A stretch of 7,031 nt of DNA from BRH-c25 sp041690515 (GCA_041690515.1 JAWLHF010000138.1:1-7031), one strand, 5' to 3'. Counted from the stretch's first letter, positions 1 to 5,608 are shown. Numbers and translations are program-made. The notes: generated by a model from the letters alone, not told the origin.

Positions 1-18
1 TAACTTAAATTGAGAGGT

Positions 19-95
19 GTTACAATGGACTTTTTGCATCGCAGACCGTTACACTTTTTGGCTGCATTTTGTTACACTTTTAGATTACACTAAAC
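19..95. repeat. Cluster of GTTACA-type short direct repeats
   Basis: The motif GTTACACTTTT is present exactly at 48-58 and 71-81. A partial copy (GTTACA followed after five bases by CTTTTTGCA) begins at 19, and a shorter TTACACT lies at 85-91. Copies one to three are followed by GCA or a GCTGCA-like tail, so the unit looks like GTTACA-CTTTTTG-GCA with variable gaps; starts are spaced 29, 23 and about 14 bases apart. Clusters of short related sites occur at the ends of some transposons (IS21-type, Tn7-type) and as regulator arrays. No transposase is visible here, so the origin is open. Confidence 0.45.
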
Positions 96-114
96 AGTTT
101 ATTGCAGAGAAAGG

Positions 115-143
115 TTGTACTTGCCTGTTAAATATAATATAAT
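115..143 (+). promoter_or_regulatory. Candidate promoter of ychF
   Basis: A -35-like TTGTAC at 115-120 is followed by a 17-base spacer and a perfect TATAAT at 138-143. A second overlapping TATAAT at 133-138 would leave only 12 bases to the same -35. Transcription would start near 150, giving a leader of about 70 bases before the ychF start at 221. Function is inferred from consensus and position only. Confidence 0.55.
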
Positions 144-220
144 TTAACATTGTGGCAATATTAATTTTAAGTTCTAATAAGCACATATCAGAATTATTTA
201 TCATAGAAAGGACGAAATAG

Positions 221-1318
221 ATGAAACTTGGAATCGTAGGCCTACCGAACGTAGGAAAAAGTACTCTGTTCAATGCTATCACCCAGGCAGGAGCCGAATC
301 CGCCAACTACCCCTTCTGCACCATAGAACCCAATGTAGGCGTAGTTGCAGTACCTGATGAAAGACTCGAAAAGCTGGCTGAGATTTACTCTTCAAAAAAA
401 ATTGTTCCGACTGCCATAGAATTTTATGATATAGCCGGTCTTGTAAAGGGTGCAAGCAAAGGGGAAGGACTCGGTAACAAGTTCCTTTCACATATACGTG
501 AGGTTGAAGCAATAGTGCATGTTGTCAGATGCTTTGAGAGTACAGATGTGGTTCACGTGGACGGCAATGTGAATCCTCTAAGGGATATAGAGACTATCAA
601 TCTTGAACTTATTTTTTCCGATATAGAGATGCTGGAAAGAAGGCTGCAAAAATCCCAGAAGGCCGCCAAGGGTGATAAATCCCTGGCTGCTGAGGTTGAG
701 CTTATTCAGCAGGCAATGGCAGTGCTGGAGGAAGGCAGATCAGTCAGGACCCTTACCTTATCAGATGAGCAGAAGGAGCTTGTCAAATCCTTCAACCTGT
801 TAAGCTCAAAACCTATCATATATGTTGCAAATGTATCTGAATCAGACCTGGCAGACGACGGCAGGTCAAATCCCTACGTGGAAAGTGTACGGAAGTTTGC
901 TGCTACTGAAGATGCGGAGGTAGTAGTAGTATCCGCTCAAATAGAAGAAGAGATCTCCCAACTGCCCGAAGAAGAAAGAAGCGAATTTCTTAAGGATTTG
1001 GGATTGGATAAATCAGGTCTGGACAAATTGATTCAAGCAAGCTACAAACTGTTGGGGCTCATTAGCTTCCTTACCGCCGGCCCTCCTGAGTCAAGAGCCT
1101 GGACAATAAAGTCAGGTACTCCTGCACCCCAGGCCGCCGGGAAGATACATTCGGATATCGAAAGAGGTTTCATCCGTGCGGAGGTAATAGCCTATGATGA
1201 TTTGATGGCCCACGGCGGCAACATGGCTTCCGCCAAGGAAAAGGGACTTGTAAGAATCGAAGGTAAAGATTATATAATGAAGGACGGCGATGTAGTACAT
1301 TTCAGGTTCAATGTGTAG
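221..1318 (+). CDS. ychF: YchF/OLA1-family ribosome-associated ATPase
   Basis: This is a complete 365-residue YchF, close to the usual length of about 363. The P-loop GLPNVGKS is at residues 7-14, the DIAG switch motif at 70-73, and the NVSE base-specificity motif at 204-207 in place of the GTPase-type NKxD; that change is why the family prefers ATP. SAQ at 238-240 matches the G5 region. Residues 284-365 form the TGS domain, beginning FLTAGPPESRAW. Family members bind ribosomes in the cytoplasm and have been linked to oxidative-stress control in E. coli; the exact role is unsettled. The ATG at 221 is preceded by AAAGGA at 207-212 with an 8-base gap. The gene appears monocistronic, with its own promoter and a hairpin terminator directly after the stop. 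Confidence 0.97.
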   Translation: MKLGIVGLPNVGKSTLFNAITQAGAESANYPFCTIEPNVGVVAVPDERLEKLAEIYSSKKIVPTAIEFYDIAGLVKGASKGEGLGNKFLSHIREVEAIVHVVRCFESTDVVHVDGNVNPLRDIETINLELIFSDIEMLERRLQKSQKAAKGDKSLAAEVELIQQAMAVLEEGRSVRTLTLSDEQKELVKSFNLLSSKPIIYVANVSESDLADDGRSNPYVESVRKFAATEDAEVVVVSAQIEEEISQLPEEERSEFLKDLGLDKSGLDKLIQASYKLLGLISFLTAGPPESRAWTIKSGTPAPQAAGKIHSDIERGFIRAEVIAYDDLMAHGGNMASAKEKGLVRIEGKDYIMKDGDVVHFRFNV

Positions 1319-1322
1319 ATAG

Positions 1323-1364
1323 AAAAGGTATCGGATCCGCCTGCATAGATCCGGTGCCTTTTTC
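1323..1364 (+). terminator. Rho-independent terminator of ychF
   Basis: Bases 1323-1337 pair with 1348-1362 to form a 15-bp stem with two G-T wobbles and a 10-base loop. The 3' arm ends in CCTTTTTC, giving the U tract. It begins four bases after the ychF stop codon. Confidence 0.88.
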
Positions 1365-1425
1365 ACACTCATGGACAATTCCGCCATATAATGTATTAAA
1401 GATATATGGAGGGCTCTTCAAAACA

Positions 1426-1454
1426 TTCCTTATTATTCCATTTTATGGTATAAT
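1426..1454 (+). promoter_or_regulatory. Extended -10 promoter of the membrane-protein gene
   Basis: A perfect extended -10, TGGTATAAT, occupies 1446-1454. The best -35 at the 17-base distance is a poor TTCCTT at 1426-1431, which is acceptable because extended -10 promoters depend less on the -35. The predicted start is near 1461, leaving about 24 bases before the ATG at 1485. Confidence 0.65.
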
Positions 1455-1471
1455 GTAGACAAGTGTTTTGT

Positions 1472-1476
1472 GGAGG
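1472..1476 (+). promoter_or_regulatory. Ribosome binding site fixing the start at 1485
   Basis: GGAGG lies eight bases before the ATG at 1485. An in-frame GTG at 1470 would place this site inside the coding region and has no Shine-Dalgarno of its own, so 1485 is the better start. Confidence 0.85.
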
Positions 1477-1484
1477 TAATAATT

Positions 1485-2321
1485 ATGCTAGGTTATGTTA
1501 TATGCGCTGCAGCTCTTACATTAGGACTTGCAATACAGAGATTCCATAAGTACTATGTAGTATCCTTCCTTGGTATCCTCATGGCTTTTATATTCCCGAC
1601 GCTTATATGCAACGGCACATTAATGGGTTGTATAAAAGATGCCACAGGCTTGACGGACATCATAATCATAGCCGCTGTGATACTGTACAGCGCAGGCACA
1701 TCAATATCTTTCCTCATTTTTAAGGTATTAAGGATTCGAAAAATGGAAAGGCATATTTCCTATGCCAATGAATTTATAAATGAAGAAATACAACATCTGT
1801 TGGATGATATACGAAAAGAATTCCTTGATAAAAAAAAGTACTACGGCAATGATCTGTTCGTATCTCTGTTCTTTGTAAAAAGGGTATTCTTTGAGAAACT
1901 GATATGGAAAATAGTAAGAATAGGTCATTCCGGGATGCCCGGCATACTATCGGGCTCAAATTGGGACGGGATAATTAAGGACTATAGGAATAGCAGCACA
2001 GGAAAAACAGTCATACTGCAAGCAGGCAATACGATAAATTTTTCAGAAATAGATGAGTCCGAATACAAAGGACTTCCAGAGAACATCCTAAACTGGTCAA
2101 AGGATAACATAGTCTATAGAATCAATATTCCCATCAAGAAATGTGAAGCTGACTTTAAGGTTGTATTTGTCATAAGCATAAACTGCATAGACAAGAGCTT
2201 TAATTGGGCAGAATTATCATATAATGAAAAGAAAATACAGCTGAAGCATGCCCATAACATTATTACCAAATATAAGAAAAATCTTGCCGGACTCTACAAT
2301 TTTTTCAATTGCGTATACTAA
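1485..2321 (+). CDS. Unrecognised membrane protein with large C-terminal soluble domain
   Basis: The 278-residue product matches no family I can name. Three hydrophobic stretches are visible at about residues 1-18, 23-42 and 56-82, followed by a basic segment KVLRIRKMER. That charge pattern suggests the remaining ~190 residues are cytoplasmic. Residues 90-118 are charged and helical-looking. The C-terminal part alternates short beta-like strands (TVILQAG at 175-181, FKVVFVISI at 224-232) with a final amphipathic helix (about 245-265). This loosely recalls the end of a GAF- or PAS-like sensor fold, but that is only an inference and no catalytic motif is seen. The gene has its own extended -10 promoter and strong ribosome binding site. 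It is followed closely by a 54-residue orphan, and there is no recognisable partner nearby to suggest a job. Confidence 0.8.
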   Translation: MLGYVICAAALTLGLAIQRFHKYYVVSFLGILMAFIFPTLICNGTLMGCIKDATGLTDIIIIAAVILYSAGTSISFLIFKVLRIRKMERHISYANEFINEEIQHLLDDIRKEFLDKKKYYGNDLFVSLFFVKRVFFEKLIWKIVRIGHSGMPGILSGSNWDGIIKDYRNSSTGKTVILQAGNTINFSEIDESEYKGLPENILNWSKDNIVYRINIPIKKCEADFKVVFVISINCIDKSFNWAELSYNEKKIQLKHAHNIITKYKKNLAGLYNFFNCVY

Positions 2322-2337
2322 AGTGCGATGATATAAT
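2309..2337 (+). promoter_or_regulatory. Internal promoter for the 54-residue orphan
   Basis: TTGCGT at 2309-2314 is separated by exactly 17 bases from TATAAT at 2332-2337, and TG at 2329-2330 makes it an extended -10. The -35 lies in the last codons of the upstream membrane-protein gene. Transcription would begin around 2344, only about 16 bases before the ATG at 2360 and close to its ribosome binding site. Confidence 0.55.
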
Positions 2338-2359
2338 TTTATTAAGGCAGGTGTTTTAT

Positions 2360-2524
2360 ATGACTGTTGATAAAGTAAAGATAATCCCCAAGGGGAACGG
2401 AATGTATTTAAGTAATATTGAAGCTGTGAATCTGAAGCATAAGAAGGACAAAACCATGACTCCAAGAGATTTTTTTGAGAGTCTGATTTATCGTAAACCT
2501 GAAAAGACAAAGCAGGAAAAGTAG
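2360..2524 (+). CDS. Small orphan protein (54 aa)
   Basis: A short, highly charged protein, lysine-rich, with no membrane segment and no family I recognise. It begins MTVDKVKII, has a central PKGNGMYLSNIEAV stretch, then a TPRDFFESLIYRK segment around residues 34-46 and a basic tail. The ATG at 2360 is chosen because AAGGCAGGTG at 2344-2353 precedes it with a 6-base gap. An in-frame TTG at 2309 would overlap the upstream gene and coincides with the putative -35 element. It lies 38 bases after the membrane-protein gene and may be co-transcribed as well as driven by its own promoter. A strong terminator follows 14 bases after the stop. Its position between a good ribosome binding site and a terminator supports a real gene; the function is unknown. 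Confidence 0.65.
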   Translation: MTVDKVKIIPKGNGMYLSNIEAVNLKHKKDKTMTPRDFFESLIYRKPEKTKQEK

Positions 2525-2538
2525 AATACACACTATAT

Positions 2539-2570
2539 AAGACCTTCCAATATAAGAAGGTCTTTTATTT
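2539..2570 (+). terminator. Terminator at the convergence point
   Basis: AAGACCTTC at 2539-2547 pairs perfectly with GAAGGTCTT at 2556-2564 across an 8-base loop, followed by TTATTT. It closes the + strand unit. It also lies 22 bases past the end of the - strand flavodoxin gene and could act on that side too, although the - strand tail (TATATAG) is weaker. Confidence 0.88.
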
Positions 2571-2586
2571 ATTTAAAAACCCTTTT

Positions 2587-3108
2587 TTAGTTTATCCCAT
2601 TGATGAAAGGTAATAATAATCCGTCAAATTCCTTGAAGTCCTCCTTCTTTACCCTGAAATGGAAGGTATGCTTGATCTTATCTCTCTTTTCTTCCGGCAA
2701 TAGGCTGTTGATACACAATTCAGTCACACCTTGAGGTTCAAAGCCTATAAGAGAACCTAACTCACTTATCAGTTTATCCTTTTGTCCGGCTTCACCATTG
2801 CACAGTGAGATGAAGGAATAACTTCCGATATTGGTTTTCTCTCTTTCAATGAATGCCCTCATGGGAGTTGCGATCCTTCCCGCCCAAACCGGTGCAACCA
2901 TTATAATACTGTCATACTCCTTTATCGGGACGTCATATTCTTTAAGTTTTGTGCTCCGCTTTAGCAGGAAATCAAACAGAATTGAAATTGTTTTTCTTTC
3001 CTTCTTCTCGCATATCTTATGAATATCACCTGCTGTTCTTTCCTTCAGTTCATAAGCCAGTTTTTCATTATTTCCTGTATGAGAATAGTAGACAATCAAT
3101 GATTTCAT
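2587..3108 (-). CDS. Flavodoxin-family protein (first of two)
   Basis: A 173-residue flavodoxin-like FMN-binding protein. The N-terminal strand and phosphate loop read MKSLIVYYSHTGNN, with S9-H10-T11-G12-N13 matching the FMN phosphate-binding loop. A second conserved segment, APVWAGRIATPMRAF at about residues 72-86, corresponds to the flavin-contacting loop and following helix; CNGEAG at 103-108 fits the third loop. Such proteins act as cytoplasmic flavin electron carriers or quinone/NAD(P)H oxidoreductases; the partner cannot be told. The ATG is preceded by GGGTGG with a 6-base gap, and it overlaps the stop of a 42-codon frame upstream (ATGA), indicating translational coupling. It is the last gene of the maa-csaA transcription unit. 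It is not a close copy of the flavodoxin at 5128-5601. Confidence 0.88.
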   Translation of the reverse strand: MKSLIVYYSHTGNNEKLAYELKERTAGDIHKICEKKERKTISILFDFLLKRSTKLKEYDVPIKEYDSIIMVAPVWAGRIATPMRAFIEREKTNIGSYSFISLCNGEAGQKDKLISELGSLIGFEPQGVTELCINSLLPEEKRDKIKHTFHFRVKKEDFKEFDGLLLPFINGIN

Positions 3109-3233
3109 ACACTTCCACCCTTCCTCAGCATTTCCTTGATATACTTCTTGTCCCAGTTTTTTATCTCACTAATCACACCTGGAACAATAGCATAGCTATC
3201 CAACTCATTACAATCAGTCCATGCATAGTCCAC
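3105..3233 (-). CDS. Small hypothetical protein (42 codons) coupled to flavodoxin
   Basis: A coding-like frame starting at a GTG and running 42 codons to a TGA that overlaps the flavodoxin ATG by the classic ATGA arrangement. The product contains DYAWTDCNELDSYAIVPGV followed by a basic helix-like SEIKNWDKKYIKEMLRKGG. Amino-acid use is protein-like, with balanced hydrophobic and charged residues. The start follows the csaA stop by seven bases, with a weak AGGA about 10 bases before the GTG, so initiation may depend on coupling to csaA. The frame is open for a few codons before the GTG up to a TAG inside csaA. It could therefore be either a genuine mini-gene or the C-terminal remnant of a longer gene whose 5' part was lost. 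I recognise no family. Confidence 0.5.
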   Translation of the reverse strand: MDYAWTDCNELDSYAIVPGVISEIKNWDKKYIKEMLRKGGSV

Positions 3234-3240
3234 AATAAGA

Positions 3241-3591
3241 CTATCCTACTCTGGTTCCGTTCGGCACCGGCTTCTCCGGCTGTGCCAGAACAGGAATGAT
3301 CCCGTCTGCATAACCGATATCGAAAAGCATGCCCTCTGAAATCTCTCCTGCCATCTTCTTCGGTGCAAGATTGACTACAAAAAGTGCTTGCTGCCCTTCA
3401 ATTTCTCTGGGGTTTTCCCTTTCCCCCTTCATACCTACAAGAATAGTCCTGGTAAAATCGTCAAAATCCACAGTCAGCTTAACCAGTTTGTTTGATTTCT
3501 CTATATCTTCAACCTGCATTATCGTTCCTACTCTCACATCAAGCTTTTCAATCAGGTCCATATCGATATTCGGCTTTACTTGTGCAGTCAT
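3241..3591 (-). CDS. csaA: CsaA / MetRS-beta-like tRNA-binding protein
   Basis: The 116-residue product is a free-standing tRNA-binding OB-fold domain, the size of CsaA (about 110 residues) and similar to the C-terminal domain of methionyl-tRNA synthetase. Characteristic segments are LDVRVGTI at 17-24, KSNKLVKLTVDFDD at 32-45 and the signature NLAPKKMAGEISEGML at 74-89. B. subtilis CsaA has been described as an export-related chaperone; a tRNA-binding role is implied by the fold. The ATG is preceded by AAAGGAG at 3601-3607 with a 9-base gap. That ribosome binding site is embedded in the last codons of the HAD stub. The gene lies in the maa transcription unit, followed by the 42-codon frame and a flavodoxin. 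The csaA symbol is by family resemblance. Confidence 0.9.
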   Translation of the reverse strand: MTAQVKPNIDMDLIEKLDVRVGTIMQVEDIEKSNKLVKLTVDFDDFTRTILVGMKGERENPREIEGQQALFVVNLAPKKMAGEISEGMLFDIGYADGIIPVLAQPEKPVPNGTRVG

Positions 3592-3594
3592 TTA

Positions 3595-3699
3595 TCATCT
3601 CTCCTTTTCAGACATTCTCTCACATAAGTACTCAAATGGCTTAAAACTCAGCAGCACATTTCCCAAATCAAAAATTATGCTCTTTATTATTTCAGACAC
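3595..3699 (-). pseudogene. N-terminal stub of a HAD-family phosphatase
   Basis: A frame of 34 codons reads SIIFDLGNVLLSFKPFEYL, which is a typical N-terminus of HAD subfamily IA (YihX-like) phosphatases. It holds motif I with the nucleophile Asp in FDLGNVL. Normal members have about 200 residues; here TGA-TAA stops follow after MSEKER, directly before csaA, so motifs II-IV are absent. The frame can start only at a GTG (3699) overlapping the maa stop. The position where a family Met would be expected is ATA (ATA-ATA-AAG), preceded by an AGAGGTG-like ribosome binding site, suggesting the original ATG was lost. I infer a gene remnant left by a deletion whose joint lies at or near the csaA ribosome binding site. 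A functional short leader cannot be excluded. Confidence 0.65.
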
Positions 3700-4243
3700 C
3701 TCTTATGACCCTGCACGGGTTTCCTGCCGCTATTACATTGTCAGGTATATCCTTAGTAACGACACTCCCTGCTCCTATGGTCACGTTATTTCCAATTCTG
3801 ACTCCGGGACATATTATTGTACCGCCTCCGATCCAGACATTATCTCCTATGGTTATAGGCAGTGCATATTCTTTTCCGGTGAGCCTCTCTTCCGGATCAA
3901 TAGGGTGAGTTGCCGTATAAATCTGTACATTAGGGGCCAAAAGTGCATTATCCCCAATTTTGACCTTGTTCACATCAAGTATGATACACCCGTAATTGGC
4001 ATAAAAATTATCTCCCACCTCAATGTTATAGCCATAATCACAATTGAAGGGTGCTTCAATATGAAAGGAACCTTTGACAGCAATCAACTGCTTTATCAAT
4101 TCCTGTCTTTTTTCTTTTTCCGAGGGCCTAGTGTGATTGAATTCAAAAGTCAGCTCCCTCGCATGCTCTCTTTCTCTCACCAGTTCTGCATCCCCAGCAT
4201 CATAATAATCCCCGGCAAGCATTTTTTCCTTTTCGCTTTTCAT
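3692..4243 (-). CDS. maa: Maltose/galactoside-type O-acetyltransferase
   Basis: A complete 183-residue sugar O-acetyltransferase of the LacA/NodL/Maa family, which uses acetyl-CoA to acetylate sugar hydroxyls in the cytoplasm; the physiological substrate is generally unclear. The N-terminal maltose acetyltransferase cap runs over residues 3-56 (EKMLAGDYYDAGDAELVRER). From about residue 60 the hexapeptide repeats of the left-handed beta helix are plain (NIEVGDNFYANYGC, VKIGDNALLAPNV, ITIGDNVWIGGG, VRIGNNVTIGAGS). The catalytic His is H113 in TATHPID. The family C-terminus GNPCRVIR is intact. The ATG follows AGGAGG (4252-4257) with an 8-base gap. It opens a transcription unit with the HAD stub, csaA, a 42-codon frame and a flavodoxin, driven by a good promoter at 4283-4311. 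Confidence 0.95.
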   Translation of the reverse strand: MKSEKEKMLAGDYYDAGDAELVREREHARELTFEFNHTRPSEKEKRQELIKQLIAVKGSFHIEAPFNCDYGYNIEVGDNFYANYGCIILDVNKVKIGDNALLAPNVQIYTATHPIDPEERLTGKEYALPITIGDNVWIGGGTIICPGVRIGNNVTIGAGSVVTKDIPDNVIAAGNPCRVIRGV

Positions 4244-4282
4244 TGCTATTGCCTCCTATCAGTACATCATCAATAAACATTT

Positions 4283-4311
4283 AGTATATGTATTATCAAC
4301 ATTGCTTACAA
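4283..4311 (-). promoter_or_regulatory. Promoter of the maa-csaA unit
   Basis: Read on the - strand, TTGTAA (4311-4306) and TATACT (4288-4283) are separated by exactly 17 bases, matching consensus at four and five of six positions. The -35 overlaps the stop codon of the Nudix gene. Predicted start is near 4276, about 33 bases before maa. Confidence 0.65.
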
Positions 4312-4863
4312 TGCTTCTAGTTTGGCAATTATCTTCTTGTATATCCTTTTCATATGAGGCTCATCACAATATGTATCTATTTCCTGAAAGGGTATCCATC
4401 GGACTCCGCTGTTCTCATCGGGCTTTACTATAAGTGGTTCACCCTCATCAGCCTCTATCAGGTAAGCAACTGATATGTGCAGATGTGAAGACACATACTT
4501 ATCCTTTCTTGTATGCCCATGTACAGGAATAATATCCAATGCAAAAATATCATTGCTTACCACATGAATGTTCTTTACACCGGTTTCTTCCCTGACCTCC
4601 TTAACCGCAACAAGCAGCAGGTCCTCTTCTCCGTCCGCATGCCCTCCTGTCCAGGACCAAGCATTAAAAATGTTATGATGCACCATCAAAACCTTATTCC
4701 TTCTCTTGTTTACAACGAATGCCGAGCTTGTTATATGTGCTATTTCATTATCTCTTGTAAGGACATCGCTAAAAGTCTCTATACACCTTATTGCTGCTTC
4801 CTTATCCTTCTTCTCTTGTTCATTGCAAGCCCGGTATTCCTCTATCGCTTCTATCCAATTCAT
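4306..4863 (-). CDS. Nudix hydrolase
   Basis: A 185-residue Nudix-fold protein, a family that cleaves nucleoside diphosphates linked to other groups using Mg2+. The Nudix box spans residues 74-96 (GHADGEE, then DLLLVAV, then KEVREETGV). It fits Gx5Ex7REUxEExGU except that the first Arg is Lys (K88); the metal-binding REExxE-type glutamates E89, E92 and E93 are kept. An N-terminal helical extension (residues 1-45, MNWIEAIEEYRACNEQEKKD) precedes the fold, as seen in many clostridial Nudix proteins of unknown substrate. I chose the ATG at 4863, which has GAGG four bases upstream. An in-frame GTG at 4875 has no ribosome binding site and lies within that signal. The gene follows the DUF6440-like gene by 14 bases and is likely co-transcribed with it. 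Substrate is not predictable. Confidence 0.92.
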   Translation of the reverse strand: MNWIEAIEEYRACNEQEKKDKEAAIRCIETFSDVLTRDNEIAHITSSAFVVNKRRNKVLMVHHNIFNAWSWTGGHADGEEDLLLVAVKEVREETGVKNIHVVSNDIFALDIIPVHGHTRKDKYVSSHLHISVAYLIEADEGEPLIVKPDENSGVRWIPFQEIDTYCDEPHMKRIYKKIIAKLEAL

Positions 4864-4877
4864 ACTTCCTCTCACTT

Positions 4878-5069
4878 TCAGCGACCGGGACCCGACGTTG
4901 TAATAGGCTTCCCATCCTTGTCCATCAGCGGAGTCAGCCCTCCGGCATACCCATCCCAGCTAAATAAATAATTGACACCGGTTTCTTTGTCTACTATTAT
5001 TTTGAAACCTGACAGGCTGCCTTCTTTATGAATCACTTCAAACCTCTTATCCTGATTCTGACCAAACAT
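4878..5069 (-). CDS. Small DUF6440-like protein
   Basis: A 63-residue protein that resembles the small DUF6440 family of Firmicutes. The pattern is RFEVI at residues 9-13, then IIVDKETGVNYLF at 24-36, then GYAGGLTPLMDKDGKP at 40-55. The alternating short strands suggest a compact beta protein; no signal peptide or membrane segment is seen, and the family has no known function as far as I know. The ATG at 5069 is preceded by GGAGGT (5076-5081) with a 6-base gap. It lies 58 bases after the flavodoxin gene with no clear terminator between, and 14 bases before the Nudix gene, so the three are probably one unit. Assignment to DUF6440 is from memory of the motif, not a search. Confidence 0.75.
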   Translation of the reverse strand: MFGQNQDKRFEVIHKEGSLSGFKIIVDKETGVNYLFSWDGYAGGLTPLMDKDGKPITTSGPGR

Positions 5070-5127
5070 TTCTTTACCTCCATAGATTGAGTTTTCTCTT
5101 CATAGATATATCAGCGAACTATTCCTG

Positions 5128-5601
5128 TTATGCCTCGTATCCTATTGTCCCCAGCCATTTTGTTACCCCTTCCGGCTCAACAGTCCCGTTTGTGTCAAAG
5201 CCGGGAAGAACAATGGAATTGGGACACTCTTCAGCAATAACACTTTCGATATGCCCAAATCCGCCGCCTCCATGGGTGCAAAAGGGAATCACTGTCTTGT
5301 CTGAAAGATCATGCTGCCTGAGGAAGCTCAGAACAGGCGGGGCTAGTGTTTTAAACCAGTTTGGCGTACCTATGAATATAATTTGATATTCTTCTATCGA
5401 CTCATTTCCGGCTATCAGCCCGGGGCAATATCCCCTGGAAATCTCACTTCTCACTTCTTTAGCAGCAGTATTGTAATTAAAGGAATAATTCTTATCGGGA
5501 ACCAACTCTCTTATAGTACCGCCGGTCTGCTTTGCTATTTCCAATGCCAAGTTCTTTGTATTCCCAAAAAGGGAATAATATACAATAAGTGTTTTTTTCA
5601 T
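5128..5601 (-). CDS. Flavodoxin (Flavodoxin_4 type)
   Basis: A 157-residue flavodoxin starting MKKTLIVYYSLFGNTKN. S10, G13, N14 and T15 form the FMN phosphate loop. GTPNWFKTLAPPVLSFL at residues 78-94 is the second flavin loop with its following helix. THGGGGFGH at 109-117 is the third conserved block typical of the Flavodoxin_4 group. It is expected to be a soluble FMN electron-transfer or reductase protein with unknown partner. The ATG at 5601 is chosen because GGGAG lies seven bases upstream and because the first strand then begins in the normal place. In-frame starts further upstream (ATG at 5622, TTG at 5652) would add an unrelated tail. Two candidate promoters lie upstream, and the DUF6440-like and Nudix genes follow. 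Confidence 0.92.
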   Translation of the reverse strand: MKKTLIVYYSLFGNTKNLALEIAKQTGGTIRELVPDKNYSFNYNTAAKEVRSEISRGYCPGLIAGNESIEEYQIIFIGTPNWFKTLAPPVLSFLRQHDLSDKTVIPFCTHGGGGFGHIESVIAEECPNSIVLPGFDTNGTVEPEGVTKWLGTIGYEA

Positions 5602-5608
5602 GTGACTT

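Noticed and set aside
19..95. CRISPR array
   Set aside because: Repeats are only 6-11 bases, unevenly spaced and without spacer-length units.
85..306. - strand frame overlapping the ychF start and promoter
   Set aside because: Antisense to the conserved P-loop region of ychF and to its promoter, with no ribosome binding site support.
1470..1484. GTG start adding five residues to the membrane protein
   Set aside because: The GGAGG ribosome binding site lies inside this extension, correctly spaced for the ATG at 1485.
2309..2359. TTG start adding 17 residues to the 54-residue orphan
   Set aside because: It overlaps the upstream gene, lacks a ribosome binding site and coincides with the -35 and -10 of a well-spaced promoter; the ATG at 2360 has its own site.
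3329..4276. Long open frame on the + strand (about 315 codons) across the maa/csaA region
   Set aside because: It is antisense to two genes with clear family motifs (hexapeptide repeats and catalytic His of maa; NLAPKKM block of csaA). Its translation is low-complexity in Ser/Ile and Phe with no recognisable domain.
5070..5127. Separate promoter for the DUF6440-like gene
   Set aside because: A TATATC is present but no acceptable -35 at 16-18 bases; co-transcription with the flavodoxin is simpler.
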